From: Alteromonadaceae bacterium
Lineage (GTDB): Bacteria; Pseudomonadota; Gammaproteobacteria; Enterobacterales; Alteromonadaceae
Direction of reading: 5' to 3'
Length of the DNA: 64,000 bases
Assembly (NCBI GenBank): GCA_016765535.1
Contig: JAESPQ010000024.1
Location: 32,438 to 96,437 of the forward strand
A program made the translations under genes and the position numbers. Position 1 is the first letter of the stretch. The number at the start of each line of letters is the position of its first letter. Shown here piece by piece: positions 45,911 to 56,005 of this stretch. A model generated the notes under the pieces. The model was not told where the DNA came from. It saw only the letters and a program-made list of their open reading frames with translations, and made no database searches.

Positions 45911-46255
45911 ATGCAATTAGAATTTTTTGATGTTCCCAGCCCATGTATTGGCATTTGCCAGTCAGACACTAAAGGTTATTGTCTGGGCTGTTTACGTACT
46001 CGTGAAGAGCGTCAAAATTGGATAAATTTATCTAATGACGATAAACAAAAAGTAATAAAACGCTGTATACAACGTAAACGTCGAAAAGACGCGAAACTTC
46101 ATGCTCAGCCTAAGAGTAAAGAGCAAATCATAGTGGTAAAAGATATTACTGTTATTGATGATATAGAACCGCAGCAACCCTCATTACTTGACCCGCCAGT
46201 TCAAAAAACTATAGATACTTCAACCGATTTTAATTTTGACGATTTTGAACTTTAA
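45911..46255 (+). CDS. DUF1289 family small Cys-rich protein
   Basis: 114 residues. The first 60 hold the DUF1289 motif (SPCIGICQSDTKGYCLGC, RTREERQNW), four cysteines that may bind a metal, followed by a lysine-rich stretch and an acidic, low-complexity tail. Cytosolic; unknown function. It follows the SulP gene by 18 bp, perhaps an operon. Confidence 0.85.
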   Translation: MQLEFFDVPSPCIGICQSDTKGYCLGCLRTREERQNWINLSNDDKQKVIKRCIQRKRRKDAKLHAQPKSKEQIIVVKDITVIDDIEPQQPSLLDPPVQKTIDTSTDFNFDDFEL

Positions 46256-46278
46256 AGCTCACATTTAATTTTTATTTA

Positions 46279-46446
46279 AATCTGAGCGGGTTTTATTCCC
46301 CGCCGCTCGCGGCGTTTTGTAAGTTGGGCTTTAGCCCATCAAGTTGACGGCATAAATACCGACCTACAATTTACGTCATATTATACCCCTCTTCGCGAAG
46401 CGAATTTGAGCCAGAGCGAAAAGCCTTGGCGCGGGGTAGTTAATTT
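46279..46446. repeat. ~167-bp intergenic repeat, copy 2
   Basis: Full-length partner of 3083-3248 with the same order of hairpins (GCGGG...CCCCGC, GGGCTTTAGCCC, GACGGCATAAATACCGACC, CTTCGCGAAGCG) and the same end, GGCGCGGGGTAGT. The two are 43 kb apart. Confidence 0.88.
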
Positions 46447-46530
46447 AAGATGTTAGTACTAATAGTCGCATACTACAGCCACGTTTTCTGCTAAATTAAT
46501 AGTAATTAAAAATAAGCAGAGAAAAATATA

Positions 46531-47961
46531 ATGCAGTCAAAATTATTAACAATGAATATTTTTTCTAAAATATTACTTATTGGTGTTTTGTTTATTATCA
46601 GTATATTGGGCATGGATTCGGCCTATGAATTTATTGGCTACATTTTTTTGTTTTTGTCTTTATATGTATTAAATGAAGGGTTTAATTTTTCTTTATTTAC
46701 CAAAATATTACTGGCATTAGTATTAGGGATCATTGTTGCTTCATCAGGGTTATTTAATGATGCCGACTTAGCTGCAATAAGGCCAGTGGGTAGTAAAATA
46801 TTTATGAACTGCTTAACTATGGCATTAGTGCCTTTGGTGTTTTCTTCTATTGTAACTGGGGTCACTAATTTAGGCGATATCAATAAACTTAACCAAATAG
46901 GCATGCGCACCATTAGTTATTATATTATTACCACCGCGATAGCCATTACTATTGGCCTAGTACTCGCCAATATTTTTCAACCCGGTAAAAATCTTGATAC
47001 AGAAACCAGAGCGCAGTTTGAGCAAACCTTTAAAAGCACCGCAACTGCTAAAGTAGAACAAGCACAAGAAAATAAAAAAACACTATTCGACGGTTTACAA
47101 GCTATTTTTCCTCAAAATATATTTGCTTCTATTAGTAAAACAAAACCCGATATGTTGCAGTTAATATTTTTTGCAGTTATTTGTGGAGTGGCTTTATTGC
47201 AAATAGAAAGTAAATATTCAGAGCCTGTGATCCGACTATTAAGTGGTATTACCGAAATGACGATAAAAATTATTATGATGGTGATGCGTTTAGCACCTTA
47301 TGGTGTTTTTTCTTTAATCGCGTCAACGGTTGCGAGTACCCAAGGCGCAGGGCTATTATTAACTTTAATTCCCTTTTCACTTATTGTTATTACTGCTTTA
47401 CTTATTCATGGTTTAGGTACGAACACGCTGTCGTTAATTTTTCTCTCGAAAAAGAAACCGATGTGGTTTTTTTCAAAAATAAAAGCCGTGGCTATTATGG
47501 CTTTTTCCACTTCATCAAGTGGTGCAACTATGCCACTAACTTTGGAAGTTGTAGAAGATAAATTAAAGGTTAAAAATGAAGTGGCAGGTTTTGTTATTCC
47601 TCTTGGTGCTACTATAAACATGGATGGTACGGCATTGTTTCAAGGAGTATCGGCAATATTTTTAGCAAACATTTATGGTATTGATTTGACTTTAGCAGAT
47701 CAACTTACTGTGGTTGGTTTAGCTGTTATGGCATCAATAGGAACCGCTGCGGTACCAGGTGTTGGTATTGTTATTTTAACGATGATTTTAGTCTCTATTG
47801 GTATTCCTGCTGAAGGCATATTATTTATTTTACCCGTAAATAATTTATTAGATATGTGTCGCACGACCACGAATGTGTTGGGTGATATGACTTGTGCTGT
47901 TTATATCGATAGTAAAATAACAACAACCGTTGATGAATCGCTGATAAAAGTTAAGGAATGA
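46531..47961 (+). CDS. Dicarboxylate/amino acid:cation (DAACS) symporter
   Basis: 476 residues, sodium- or proton-coupled carrier related to GltP/SstT. The re-entrant SSSGATMPLTLEVVEDKLK and signature FVIPLGATINMDGTALFQG are conserved, as are MASIGTAAVPG and LLDMCRTTTNVLGDM, the substrate site. Likely import of Glu, Asp or a similar acid. Its 3' end overlaps the convergent binding-protein gene by 11 nt. ATG at 46531 has AGAG upstream; an ATG at 46552 is another possibility. Confidence 0.92.
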   Translation: MQSKLLTMNIFSKILLIGVLFIISILGMDSAYEFIGYIFLFLSLYVLNEGFNFSLFTKILLALVLGIIVASSGLFNDADLAAIRPVGSKIFMNCLTMALVPLVFSSIVTGVTNLGDINKLNQIGMRTISYYIITTAIAITIGLVLANIFQPGKNLDTETRAQFEQTFKSTATAKVEQAQENKKTLFDGLQAIFPQNIFASISKTKPDMLQLIFFAVICGVALLQIESKYSEPVIRLLSGITEMTIKIIMMVMRLAPYGVFSLIASTVASTQGAGLLLTLIPFSLIVITALLIHGLGTNTLSLIFLSKKKPMWFFSKIKAVAIMAFSTSSSGATMPLTLEVVEDKLKVKNEVAGFVIPLGATINMDGTALFQGVSAIFLANIYGIDLTLADQLTVVGLAVMASIGTAAVPGVGIVILTMILVSIGIPAEGILFILPVNNLLDMCRTTTNVLGDMTCAVYIDSKITTTVDESLIKVKE

Positions 47962-48715
47962 ATTTTTTTATCTTTGGATAAAGCGCCAATAAATGGTGCT
48001 GTTGATAGATTTTTTTAATAACGCCTTGTTGATATAAGTCTTGATAGGTATTTTGCCATAAGTTAACAATATCATCAGAGGTTTGAGTGTTAAAACCAAT
48101 GTAAAGTTGCTCATTAGTTACCGTTAGTACTTTTTTTAGTCTGCTTATTGGTACTGACATTAGTTTTAATTGTTCAGCTAAGTTAGCACTGTCAACATAC
48201 CAAAGTTCAATCCTATTACTTAACAGCTTACGTAAATTTTGTTTTGAGTTGGTTACCGAATGAACATTTTTAAATTGTTGTGCTTGTAAATATTCTTCAG
48301 AAATACTGCCAAACTGCACACCAATAATGTAATTTTTTGCGTCTTTTATTGACGATAGTTGAATATTATTATTAGGTAACGAATAAAAAGAATAGCTTTT
48401 AGTGGCAATAGGGCCAACCCATTTAAATGATTTTTCTCGTTTTGCTGAACGAGCAATCGCAAATATAGCTGTGTTTTTTTTACTTGTGGTCGTGATGTAA
48501 GCGCGTTTCCAAGGGTAAACTTTTATCGGCGTATTAGAATTTAATTTATCTTGAATAGCCTGTACTATTTCTACCGCAGATCCCATAGGTTTACCTGCTT
48601 TAATATAATTTAATGGGGGATAATGCTCTGTGACTAATAAAATTAGCTGCTCGTTGGCCAATGCTGACATAGCATGACTAAAAGTGAATACTATAAATAA
48701 TAATTTCCATTTCAT
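47951..48715 (-). CDS. Periplasmic solute-binding protein (family 3)
   Basis: 254 residues with a signal peptide (MKWKLLFIVFTFSHAMSALA). EHYPPLNYIKAGKPMGSAVEI and VQFGSISEEYLQA fit the SBP_bac_3 fold of amino acid binding proteins, but no ABC permease or ATPase is adjacent. Solitary family-3 proteins of this kind are common in Alteromonadales and may act as sensors or be vestigial. Ligand unknown. Confidence 0.82.
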   Translation of the reverse strand: MKWKLLFIVFTFSHAMSALANEQLILLVTEHYPPLNYIKAGKPMGSAVEIVQAIQDKLNSNTPIKVYPWKRAYITTTSKKNTAIFAIARSAKREKSFKWVGPIATKSYSFYSLPNNNIQLSSIKDAKNYIIGVQFGSISEEYLQAQQFKNVHSVTNSKQNLRKLLSNRIELWYVDSANLAEQLKLMSVPISRLKKVLTVTNEQLYIGFNTQTSDDIVNLWQNTYQDLYQQGVIKKIYQQHHLLALYPKIKKFIP

Positions 48716-48857
48716 AAGCGTGTGATAGTCGTTTTTATTTTATTATATTTTATTGAAGTATAGCAGAGCGTAAAAATTATATCGGGAGGATTATTATAAA
48801 AAATAACAAGGTAGATTGCGGTGAACAAGCTACCTAAAATATCATTTATTTCATTTA

Positions 48858-50102
48858 CTATAAAGCTTTTAGCCAGTTACATAGCTGCTCAATACCTTGT
48901 TTTACTTTATCAAAACTATAGTCATTGGGGTGTTTGCTAAAAACTTGCTCACCATCAAAATCGACAAAAGCTAAACGCGTAGTCAAGCTGTTTTCGGGCA
49001 TACCAAACGCACTACCCGGCAGTAAAGCAACCCCTGTTTCTTCCATAAGTGTCAGGGTTAATTGTTCACTTGTGGTTATGCCGCGTTGCATCAATTTACT
49101 CGTAAAACGGTCAAATTGCGGAAATATATAAAAACCACCTTGTGCGGCATGAACATTTACCCCGACGGCTTGTAGTTTTTCTGTACAGTATTGGCTAATG
49201 CTGTTTAATAATTCTCGCTGCTTAGTTAAAAACTCATTGGCAAGATCTAGTTGGTTGTAAGCGGTAGTTGCGGCAATTTGAATAGGTGCTGGCGCGCATG
49301 AATAAGTTTCTGATGCGACACCAATAACCGTTTCTTTTAGCTTGCTTAGCTCGGGTGGTATATGAATAAAACCCAAACGCCAACCACCTGCACCACACCA
49401 TTTAGATAATCCAGATGAAACTATACATCCTTCTGGATAGAAGTGTTCAAGCGTTTCATAATTATTATTAAAGGTAAGTAAACTATAAATTTCATCGGCA
49501 ATAACAAGTATATTATGTTTTTTCATCACAGTAGCTAATGCTGATAATTGTGCTGCTGAATAAGTTTGCCCCGTTGGATTACTTGGGTAATTAAATACTA
49601 AAATAAGTGGTATATCGGGGTTATCGCGTTTATTGCAATAATCATTTAATTGTTCAGGGGTTAATTGCCAGTGATCGTTAAACTCAGTGGTTAGCCAAGT
49701 GACTTTATGACCAGCTAGTTTTCCTTGTGGAGCATATGAAACCCAGCTTGGGGCAGGTAATAATATTTCGGCTTGCTCAAAGGCTGCCATAATACAAAAG
49801 AGTAATATTTTACTACCAGCACCAACAATAATATTATCGCTGTGCCACTTTTTTTGTTCTTGTTGTAGATGAAAATCAACGATTGCCTGTCTTAAAGGTA
49901 AGTGACCTTGTACGCTCATGTATTCTTTACGATGTGCTGCATTAGCCAGTGCTTTAACTATTTCTTGAGGTACTGGAAAAGGGCTTTGACCAAAACCAAA
50001 TTTATAAACATTTTGTTGGTTTTGTTCGCGTGTTAACGATGCTTGATTAATGAGTAATGTTTGTGAATACTTGCTTACTCTTAAGTATTTATTAATAGTC
50101 AT
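48858..50102 (-). CDS. Class I/II pyridoxal-phosphate aminotransferase
   Basis: 414 residues, fold-type I. FGFGQSPFPVPQEIVKAL, NYPSNPTGQTYS, VIADEIYSLL and the PLP-Lys motif SSGLSKWCGAGGWRLGF are clear, with SAFGMPENSLTTRLAF near the end. It resembles aspartate/aromatic aminotransferases; substrate not determinable. It is divergent from the RpiR regulator, which is its most likely controller. Confidence 0.88.
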   Translation of the reverse strand: MTINKYLRVSKYSQTLLINQASLTREQNQQNVYKFGFGQSPFPVPQEIVKALANAAHRKEYMSVQGHLPLRQAIVDFHLQQEQKKWHSDNIIVGAGSKILLFCIMAAFEQAEILLPAPSWVSYAPQGKLAGHKVTWLTTEFNDHWQLTPEQLNDYCNKRDNPDIPLILVFNYPSNPTGQTYSAAQLSALATVMKKHNILVIADEIYSLLTFNNNYETLEHFYPEGCIVSSGLSKWCGAGGWRLGFIHIPPELSKLKETVIGVASETYSCAPAPIQIAATTAYNQLDLANEFLTKQRELLNSISQYCTEKLQAVGVNVHAAQGGFYIFPQFDRFTSKLMQRGITTSEQLTLTLMEETGVALLPGSAFGMPENSLTTRLAFVDFDGEQVFSKHPNDYSFDKVKQGIEQLCNWLKAL

Positions 50103-50295
50103 AATGAACCTGTTTTGTTAAGTTAGTATTAATCTTTATCTGTTTATAAATTGCGCTATTAATGTGTTGAAAACAATAAAACAGGAGCAATAAAAATATT
50201 TTTTCATAATCAGTTATATTTAATATTTTATGACGATATTTTGCTAAGAATGAAAAAAAATGAACAATAGTTTTTAAAAATCAAGGAATACACTG

Positions 50296-51186
50296 ATGAT
50301 CTTTCCGCCAGAGAATTTTGAGCAATTGCGTTTGTTTATAGTGAAGGTAAATCAAGGAGATGTTGACTTTAGTATTGGCAGAAAAAGTTTACGTGCATTA
50401 CAAATAATGATTTCAGAGCCTGAAATAGTGGCTGTTAATAATATTGTAGAGTTAGCCACCGTTATTCAGTTGAGCCCTGCGTCATTGACTCGTTTAGCTA
50501 AATTATTAGGGTTTAACGGTTTTAACCAGTTGCAAAAAATCTTTAAAGAAAAAAGTAAAAAGGCGAATCATTTTTATAGTGATAATTTAAAAAAATTACT
50601 TGCAGAAAGTAGTACATCAATAAGTTCCATTATCAATAAGCAGCATGATGATATGATTAATAATTTACAACGTAGTATTAGCCATATTAATGAACAAAGT
50701 TGGCAAAAAGCGACAAATTTACTTGCTCAAAAACATCGTATTTTTATTTTTGGTTATCGACAGTCCTCTGCTATTGCTAGTATTTTACGTTATGGATTAG
50801 CGTTAATTCGTCCTAATGTACAAATGTTAGTGCAAGCTGATCACGGCGTGGCCATCGCGTTAGGACAACTGAGAAAAGGTGATCTTTTAGTACTACTAGG
50901 TTCCGCACCTTATTCAAATGTTACCATTAAAATTGCTAGCTTAGCTAAAAAACAACATTGCCAAATTTTATCTATTACCGATACAAAATTGTCGCCATTA
51001 AATGACTTTGCAGATGTGGCTTTATACATACCCACTGTAAGTAGTTTTTATGCAAATAGTATGGTGGAGAATTGTTTTTTTATTGAAAGTTTATTGAGTT
51101 TAACCGCGATAGAGTTGGGAGGAAGTGCTCTTAATAATTTGCAGCAACATGAACAGTTATTAGCAGATTTAGCAGTGAGTACTTGA
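50296..51186 (+). CDS. MurR/RpiR-family transcriptional regulator
   Basis: 296 residues. An N-terminal HTH_6 (ELATVIQLSPASLTRLAKLLGF-like) and a C-terminal SIS sugar-phosphate-binding domain (RIFIFGYRQSSAIASILRYG, DLLVLLGSAPYSNVT). Family members respond to phosphosugars; here the neighbour is an aminotransferase, so the effector may differ. Convergent with the TonB-receptor operon. Confidence 0.9.
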   Translation: MIFPPENFEQLRLFIVKVNQGDVDFSIGRKSLRALQIMISEPEIVAVNNIVELATVIQLSPASLTRLAKLLGFNGFNQLQKIFKEKSKKANHFYSDNLKKLLAESSTSISSIINKQHDDMINNLQRSISHINEQSWQKATNLLAQKHRIFIFGYRQSSAIASILRYGLALIRPNVQMLVQADHGVAIALGQLRKGDLLVLLGSAPYSNVTIKIASLAKKQHCQILSITDTKLSPLNDFADVALYIPTVSSFYANSMVENCFFIESLLSLTAIELGGSALNNLQQHEQLLADLAVST

Positions 51187-51207
51187 TTACTTTTTTAAAG
51201 ATAAAAG

Positions 51208-51246
51208 ATAAAAATAAAAAAGCAGCTCAATAATAGTTGAGCTGCT
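51208..51246 (-). terminator. Terminator of the FecI-FecR-receptor operon
   Basis: On the minus strand AGCAGCTCAA / TTGAGCTGCT (10-bp stem, 6-nt loop) is followed by TTTTTTATTTTTA. It is 36 bp beyond the receptor stop. Confidence 0.88.
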
Positions 51247-51281
51247 TGGTGTTAAACGTGTGTTATTAATCTAAATCAGGT

Positions 51282-54083
51282 TTAGAAACCGTAAGAAAGT
51301 CCTAAATACCAGCTACCACCTTCATAGTTTGCTGCGCTACGACGAGGGTATTGTAGACCAACGCTGCGACGGTTAGCATTAGGCTCATCAACTTCGTTAA
51401 TAAAGGTATTAAAGATGTTAGAGAAGCCAAACTTAACTCGCATAGCATCATTAACTTGATAGTTTAGCTCTGCATCAAAATAAACCGTAGAGTTTATTTT
51501 CGCACTTGGATGAGTGGCTGCTCCAATTCTACCGCGCTCATCGTAATGAGACCCATAAAAGTTAGCACGAACCATTAAGGTTAATTCATCCGTTAACGTG
51601 GTATTAGTGGTTAATACAAAACGTGAATTAGGGAAGTTATTTTCAATATCTTCAACTGTTGCATCAGAAACCGGTTTTACGCCATTGACGACACGTTGAT
51701 TAACCACATTAATTTTGTTGTAACTATAAGCAAAAGCCACATCAGTTGCGATGCTATTTGTCCAATCAAGACTAGTACTATAAACAAGGTCAAAACCTTT
51801 GTGCTCAACATCGATAGCATTAGTATAAAATGAAATTGAACCACCGTCAGGTTGAGCAATATTACCCGTACGATAAATACGATCGTTAACGGCTATTTTA
51901 TAAAAATCAAGGGTTATGGTACTGTTATCACCCACGCCCGCAGAGAAACCAAAGCTAGCATTTTTTGATACTTCTTGCTTTATTTTTTGACCACCATAAG
52001 CAACTGCACGAGGATCTGTTGCAGGAATTAAACCTTCTTCAATTTGTGCGCCCGTTGTACCATCAAAGGTAGTAATTATAGTACTTACATTTGATTGACC
52101 AGGTGTCGGCGCATGAAAGCCTGTTGAAATGGCTGCACGAAAAGAAAAATCATCAGTAAAATGATAGTTACCTGCAACTTTCCAATTGGTTGTGCTACCA
52201 AAGTCAGAGAAGTTTTCGTAACGTAAAGCGTATTGCATTAATAATTCATCAGTAACATCTTGTTCAACATCAATGTAAATTGCAGAATTGTTACGAGAGA
52301 AAGCACCTGCGCTTTTAGCTTCTATACCACGCATACCACTAACACCACCACTAGGTGTGCCGTTGGCATCAGCATAAGAATTTACTTCACCTGCAATAGC
52401 AGTATAAGTTTCTTCACGCCACTCTGCACCATAAGCAAAGTTAAAGGTATCGCCAATAGGTACAGAAAAATCAGCATTTAGGTTGATTTCATCTTGCTGA
52501 TAGCCGCCCGTGTTAAAATTCATTTGTGGTATTTTTAAATCAGAGGTTAAACCTAAGCTAGGGTTTATGCTGTTATTTAGAAAATAATCAAGTTTATTAG
52601 AACCTTTGTTAACGCTGAAATCATATGCAGTATCATTAGTAAAGGTGCCTTTTAAGCCTATTACCGCACTGTAATCGGTTTGTGCGCCATCTAAAAATGG
52701 CGTAAAGCCAACATCATTTAACTTGCCGTCATAACCTAAATTACGTAATGCCTTTAAACTAGAATGATTTGGATTACGATAGAAAAAACGATAACGTCCA
52801 TCAGTTTTTGCATAACTAAAGCGACCGTATAATTGTTTGTTACCATCTAATTCAAGGCCTGTATTTAAAAACATACGCGTAGCACTGGTTTCAGGACGTC
52901 CCCATGTTTGGGTAAAAGGAGCATCACCAAAAGGAGAATCAGCACCCACACCTTGCACACCTGCATCAATTAATGCTTGAGCGTCTGGGCGGATAATACC
53001 GCGAGATAAGGCATCATTATTAACATATTCTAAACTGAAGTTAGCAAAACCATCTTCGCCTAATTTTATACCTTTATTAAAGGCAAATTTCAGGCTTGAT
53101 TCGCCTTGATAAAATTGACCGTATTGTAGTTCCGCTAAACCACCTTCAGACGCATCTTTAGTAACAAAGTTAATAACGCCAGCAATAGCATCAGAACCAT
53201 ATTGAGAAGCGGCACCGTCACGTAATACTTCAACGCGTTTTAAGGCAATAGAAGGGATCATACCAATATCTGGCGCTTGAGCACCATTACCAGCGGCAGG
53301 GGCAAAAAATTGTACTAATGCCGAGCGATGCCATCTTTTACCATTAACAAGTACTAAGGTTTGATCTGATGCCGTACCACGTAATGAAGTAGGACGAACA
53401 AAGGCACTACCATCACCTGTTGCAGGCGTTGCGGTATAACTTGGGATTAATGCTTTTAAATTATCAGTTAAATCAACACTTCCGCCCACCGCATTTATAT
53501 CATCAGCCGATATTATATCAACAGGAACAGGAGAATCTGCTACTGAACGTTCTTTTAAGCTACGTGAGCCAATAATGGATATTTTTTCAACATCATCTGT
53601 TTTGATTTTTGCAGGTTCTTTAGCTAGTGCTGCTTGACTTGCAGCCCCTAAAAGTAAGGGGATCATTGCTAGTTTTACTATTGTTTTACTATTCATTGGT
53701 GTTCCTCTCTTGTCATGTTGTTTTAATTTTATGCTCAGTTGACCAGAGGTATTCACAACACTAATTAAGCCGGTTTTATGTAGTAATTTTTTTAAACCGT
53801 CTTTTGCCGAATAATAACCAAGTAATCTATTTGCTTGATACTGACGCGTTAAATCAAATGAAAATAATATAGTTTGATTTGTTTGTCGAGCATAAGCGAT
53901 TATAGCTTTATCGGCACGTTGCTTTTTTATATCAAAATGAGTTGAGCTACCCGCATAACTTTTTACCGAGCATAACAATAAAGTGATCATTATGGTTACG
54001 CTGTGAATAATTAGTTTTCGGGAGGCTTGCAACAATTGATGTAACTTTTGCCACCTGCGCAATAGTAATAAACAAGTCAGCAA
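51282..54083 (-). CDS. TonB-dependent receptor with N-terminal STN domain
   Basis: 933 residues from a TTG (54083) with AGAGGA seven bases before. Residues about 20-45 resemble a signal peptide, about 50-120 are an STN signalling domain (FDIKKQRADKAIIAYARQTN), then at residue 130 a second complete signal peptide (MNSKTIVKLAMIPLLLGAAS) leads into plug and barrel (ADSPVPVDIISADDINAVGG, VEVLRDGAASQYGSDAIAG). The C-terminus ends ...GGSWYLGLSYGF, a barrel-terminal Phe. Fec-type signalling genes precede it. The ligand is unknown. The double signal implies either a fusion or two products from one frame (see the internal start). Confidence 0.88.
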   Translation of the reverse strand: MLTCLLLLRRWQKLHQLLQASRKLIIHSVTIMITLLLCSVKSYAGSSTHFDIKKQRADKAIIAYARQTNQTILFSFDLTRQYQANRLLGYYSAKDGLKKLLHKTGLISVVNTSGQLSIKLKQHDKRGTPMNSKTIVKLAMIPLLLGAASQAALAKEPAKIKTDDVEKISIIGSRSLKERSVADSPVPVDIISADDINAVGGSVDLTDNLKALIPSYTATPATGDGSAFVRPTSLRGTASDQTLVLVNGKRWHRSALVQFFAPAAGNGAQAPDIGMIPSIALKRVEVLRDGAASQYGSDAIAGVINFVTKDASEGGLAELQYGQFYQGESSLKFAFNKGIKLGEDGFANFSLEYVNNDALSRGIIRPDAQALIDAGVQGVGADSPFGDAPFTQTWGRPETSATRMFLNTGLELDGNKQLYGRFSYAKTDGRYRFFYRNPNHSSLKALRNLGYDGKLNDVGFTPFLDGAQTDYSAVIGLKGTFTNDTAYDFSVNKGSNKLDYFLNNSINPSLGLTSDLKIPQMNFNTGGYQQDEINLNADFSVPIGDTFNFAYGAEWREETYTAIAGEVNSYADANGTPSGGVSGMRGIEAKSAGAFSRNNSAIYIDVEQDVTDELLMQYALRYENFSDFGSTTNWKVAGNYHFTDDFSFRAAISTGFHAPTPGQSNVSTIITTFDGTTGAQIEEGLIPATDPRAVAYGGQKIKQEVSKNASFGFSAGVGDNSTITLDFYKIAVNDRIYRTGNIAQPDGGSISFYTNAIDVEHKGFDLVYSTSLDWTNSIATDVAFAYSYNKINVVNQRVVNGVKPVSDATVEDIENNFPNSRFVLTTNTTLTDELTLMVRANFYGSHYDERGRIGAATHPSAKINSTVYFDAELNYQVNDAMRVKFGFSNIFNTFINEVDEPNANRRSVGLQYPRRSAANYEGGSWYLGLSYGF
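53694..53710 (-). promoter_or_regulatory. Internal ribosome-binding site and start within the receptor gene
   Basis: AGAGAGGAAC six bases before an in-frame ATG at 53696 gives a shorter 804-residue receptor with its own signal peptide. The strength of the site and the signal peptide behind it are direct evidence that this start can be used; production of both forms is inferred. Confidence 0.7.
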
Positions 54084-54200
54084 GAAAATTCCTCTATAAT
54101 ATTTTGATTTTTTCTTATATTGAGCTAAAAAAGAGGAAAATACTAGTGTAATTATGCATTAATATAGTGGTTACAAAAGTGAATTTAGGTATTTGTTTTA

Positions 54201-55310
54201 TTATATATCAAAGTGTTGCAAAGCTTTGTTGGGGGCCTTTGATAAGCGGATAGAATTTTTATTAGTTTTTTCATAATAAATATTGAAGTTACTACTCAAT
54301 GATTTCAATAATCCGTCAATATCGCCTGCTTTAAAATAACCAGCAACCTTGATGTTAGCCAATTCGCTATCCACAATTTCAAAATGAGTAGCGGTATAAC
54401 GAGAGACTTCTTTTAAGGCTGCTTTTAACGGTTCACCCTCAAAAATCAACATACCTTGTTGCCATGCTAAGTCTTTTTGCACTTGATCAAGCGATACTTT
54501 TTGTACGGGTTCTTCAATGTTTTTTTCTATTACCGCTTTTTCTCCTGAAATAACCAATACACCGGGCAGTTTGTCAGCGGGCAAGCTATATATTTGTTTT
54601 GCCATACTACTATCAAGTAATTGATTTGTTTTAGTGATTAATACTCGACCTTCTGTTACGACTAATTCCATATCGCGATTCGAATTTTTTTGTACGTTAA
54701 AAATAGTTCCTAAAGCGGTAAATGATTTAGTACCAGAAACAACAGTGAAAGGGCGAGTTTTATCTTTAGCCACTTCAAAGCGTGCTTCGCCACGGACTAA
54801 AGTAAGTAAGCGCTTATTTCGGGAAAAATTAATTTTAACTAAACTGTTAGTATTTAATTGAAGAATGGAACCGTCAGATAAAGAAAAACTGCTTTGTTGA
54901 CCAACCACGGTACTTAAACTTTTAATTTCTACGTATTGTTGTTTTACGGTGCGAGCATTTAATCGTTGCTCTAAATATAGGCTACCAGTAAACAGTACCG
55001 CGATAATAAAACTTGCAGCAATGGCGTATTTGGCAAAACGATTTTTTAATATACGTTTGGTTTTTTGTTTTTCTAATGGAAATAGTGCGCTTAACTCATT
55101 TAAAACACTTAAATCATCCCATAATGCGGCAAATTTAAATAATATTTCTTGATGAAGTTTATTTTGTTGTGCCCAAGATATAAATTCATTTTTTTCTGCC
55201 GTAGTAAGACTTCTATCCATTTTACTTATCCACAGACAAGCCTGCTCTTGAATAGCTTCGTTCGTATTCTCTTGAGCTTGCTCTGGAAAAAGTTGTCTTA
55301 CGTTATTCAT
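54201..55310 (-). CDS. FecR-family anti-sigma / signal transducer
   Basis: 369 residues. Cytosolic DUF4880 (QACLWISKMDRSLTTAEK), a single TM helix (YAIAASFIIAVLFTGSLYL), a FecR periplasmic domain (FSLSDGSILQLNTNSLVKIN) and a C-terminal STN-like DUF4974. It relays ligand occupancy of the receptor to the sigma factor. Start overlaps the fecI stop by one base (TAATG); operon with receptor gene 117 bp below. Confidence 0.93.
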   Translation of the reverse strand: MNNVRQLFPEQAQENTNEAIQEQACLWISKMDRSLTTAEKNEFISWAQQNKLHQEILFKFAALWDDLSVLNELSALFPLEKQKTKRILKNRFAKYAIAASFIIAVLFTGSLYLEQRLNARTVKQQYVEIKSLSTVVGQQSSFSLSDGSILQLNTNSLVKINFSRNKRLLTLVRGEARFEVAKDKTRPFTVVSGTKSFTALGTIFNVQKNSNRDMELVVTEGRVLITKTNQLLDSSMAKQIYSLPADKLPGVLVISGEKAVIEKNIEEPVQKVSLDQVQKDLAWQQGMLIFEGEPLKAALKEVSRYTATHFEIVDSELANIKVAGYFKAGDIDGLLKSLSSNFNIYYEKTNKNSIRLSKAPNKALQHFDI

Positions 55311-55906
55311 TATATCTGTTTCTTCACTTTCATCGTTGTTTTTGTTTGTTGGGTTGCCAGCTTAGTATGACCATTGTTGTTGTTCATTCGTTCCATATAT
55401 TGCACACATTTTAATAAGCCTTTAGCAACATGCTTTTCAACGGTGCTTTCACTTAAGTTTAAATATTGTGCTATTTCTTTTTGGCTGAAGCCATAAACCT
55501 TTTTTAATACAAAGGTTTTTCTTACACAGTCAGAGAGTTGCTCGGTGGCGCGACAAAATTGTAAAAACCGTTCCTTGCTTTCAAATTCGTCCTCAAAGCT
55601 TTGGGTAGTTAATTCGACCACTGGCGCAGAAAAATCCTCTATCGAATCATTATATTTATTATCCCATTTATTAACATGATTTAGCGCAAGATTTTTCGCA
55701 GTTTTTAACATAAAGCTGCGCGCATACTTAATTTCTTGCTTTAATTCTGCTTCATAACTACGCACAAACGTTTCTTGAACAATATCGTCAATATCATTCG
55801 CATTAACTATTTTACTGATATAACGTTTAATGTTAGCGGCATAGCTGATAAAAACCGTCGCTATTTGTTTGTTTGTATGAGTGTTCTCTTGTTTAGAGGC
55901 TGACAT
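55310..55906 (-). CDS. ECF sigma factor, FecI type
   Basis: 198 residues: region 2 (IDDIVQETFVRSYEAE) and region 4 HTH (FSQKEIAQYLNLSESTVEKH) are visible, with an unusually polar Thr/Lys/Gln tail. It is the first gene of the operon and is expected to transcribe the receptor genes when FecR releases it. Confidence 0.93.
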   Translation of the reverse strand: MSASKQENTHTNKQIATVFISYAANIKRYISKIVNANDIDDIVQETFVRSYEAELKQEIKYARSFMLKTAKNLALNHVNKWDNKYNDSIEDFSAPVVELTTQSFEDEFESKERFLQFCRATEQLSDCVRKTFVLKKVYGFSQKEIAQYLNLSESTVEKHVAKGLLKCVQYMERMNNNNGHTKLATQQTKTTMKVKKQI

Positions 55907-56005
55907 TATAATTCTTATTTAAAAGTGCTTATATTAATTTTGAGATTCAGTGTAGAACGTTTTTTAGGCAAAAAGCAATAGACAGAAGTTTTTTTGCCAC
56001 TGCTT

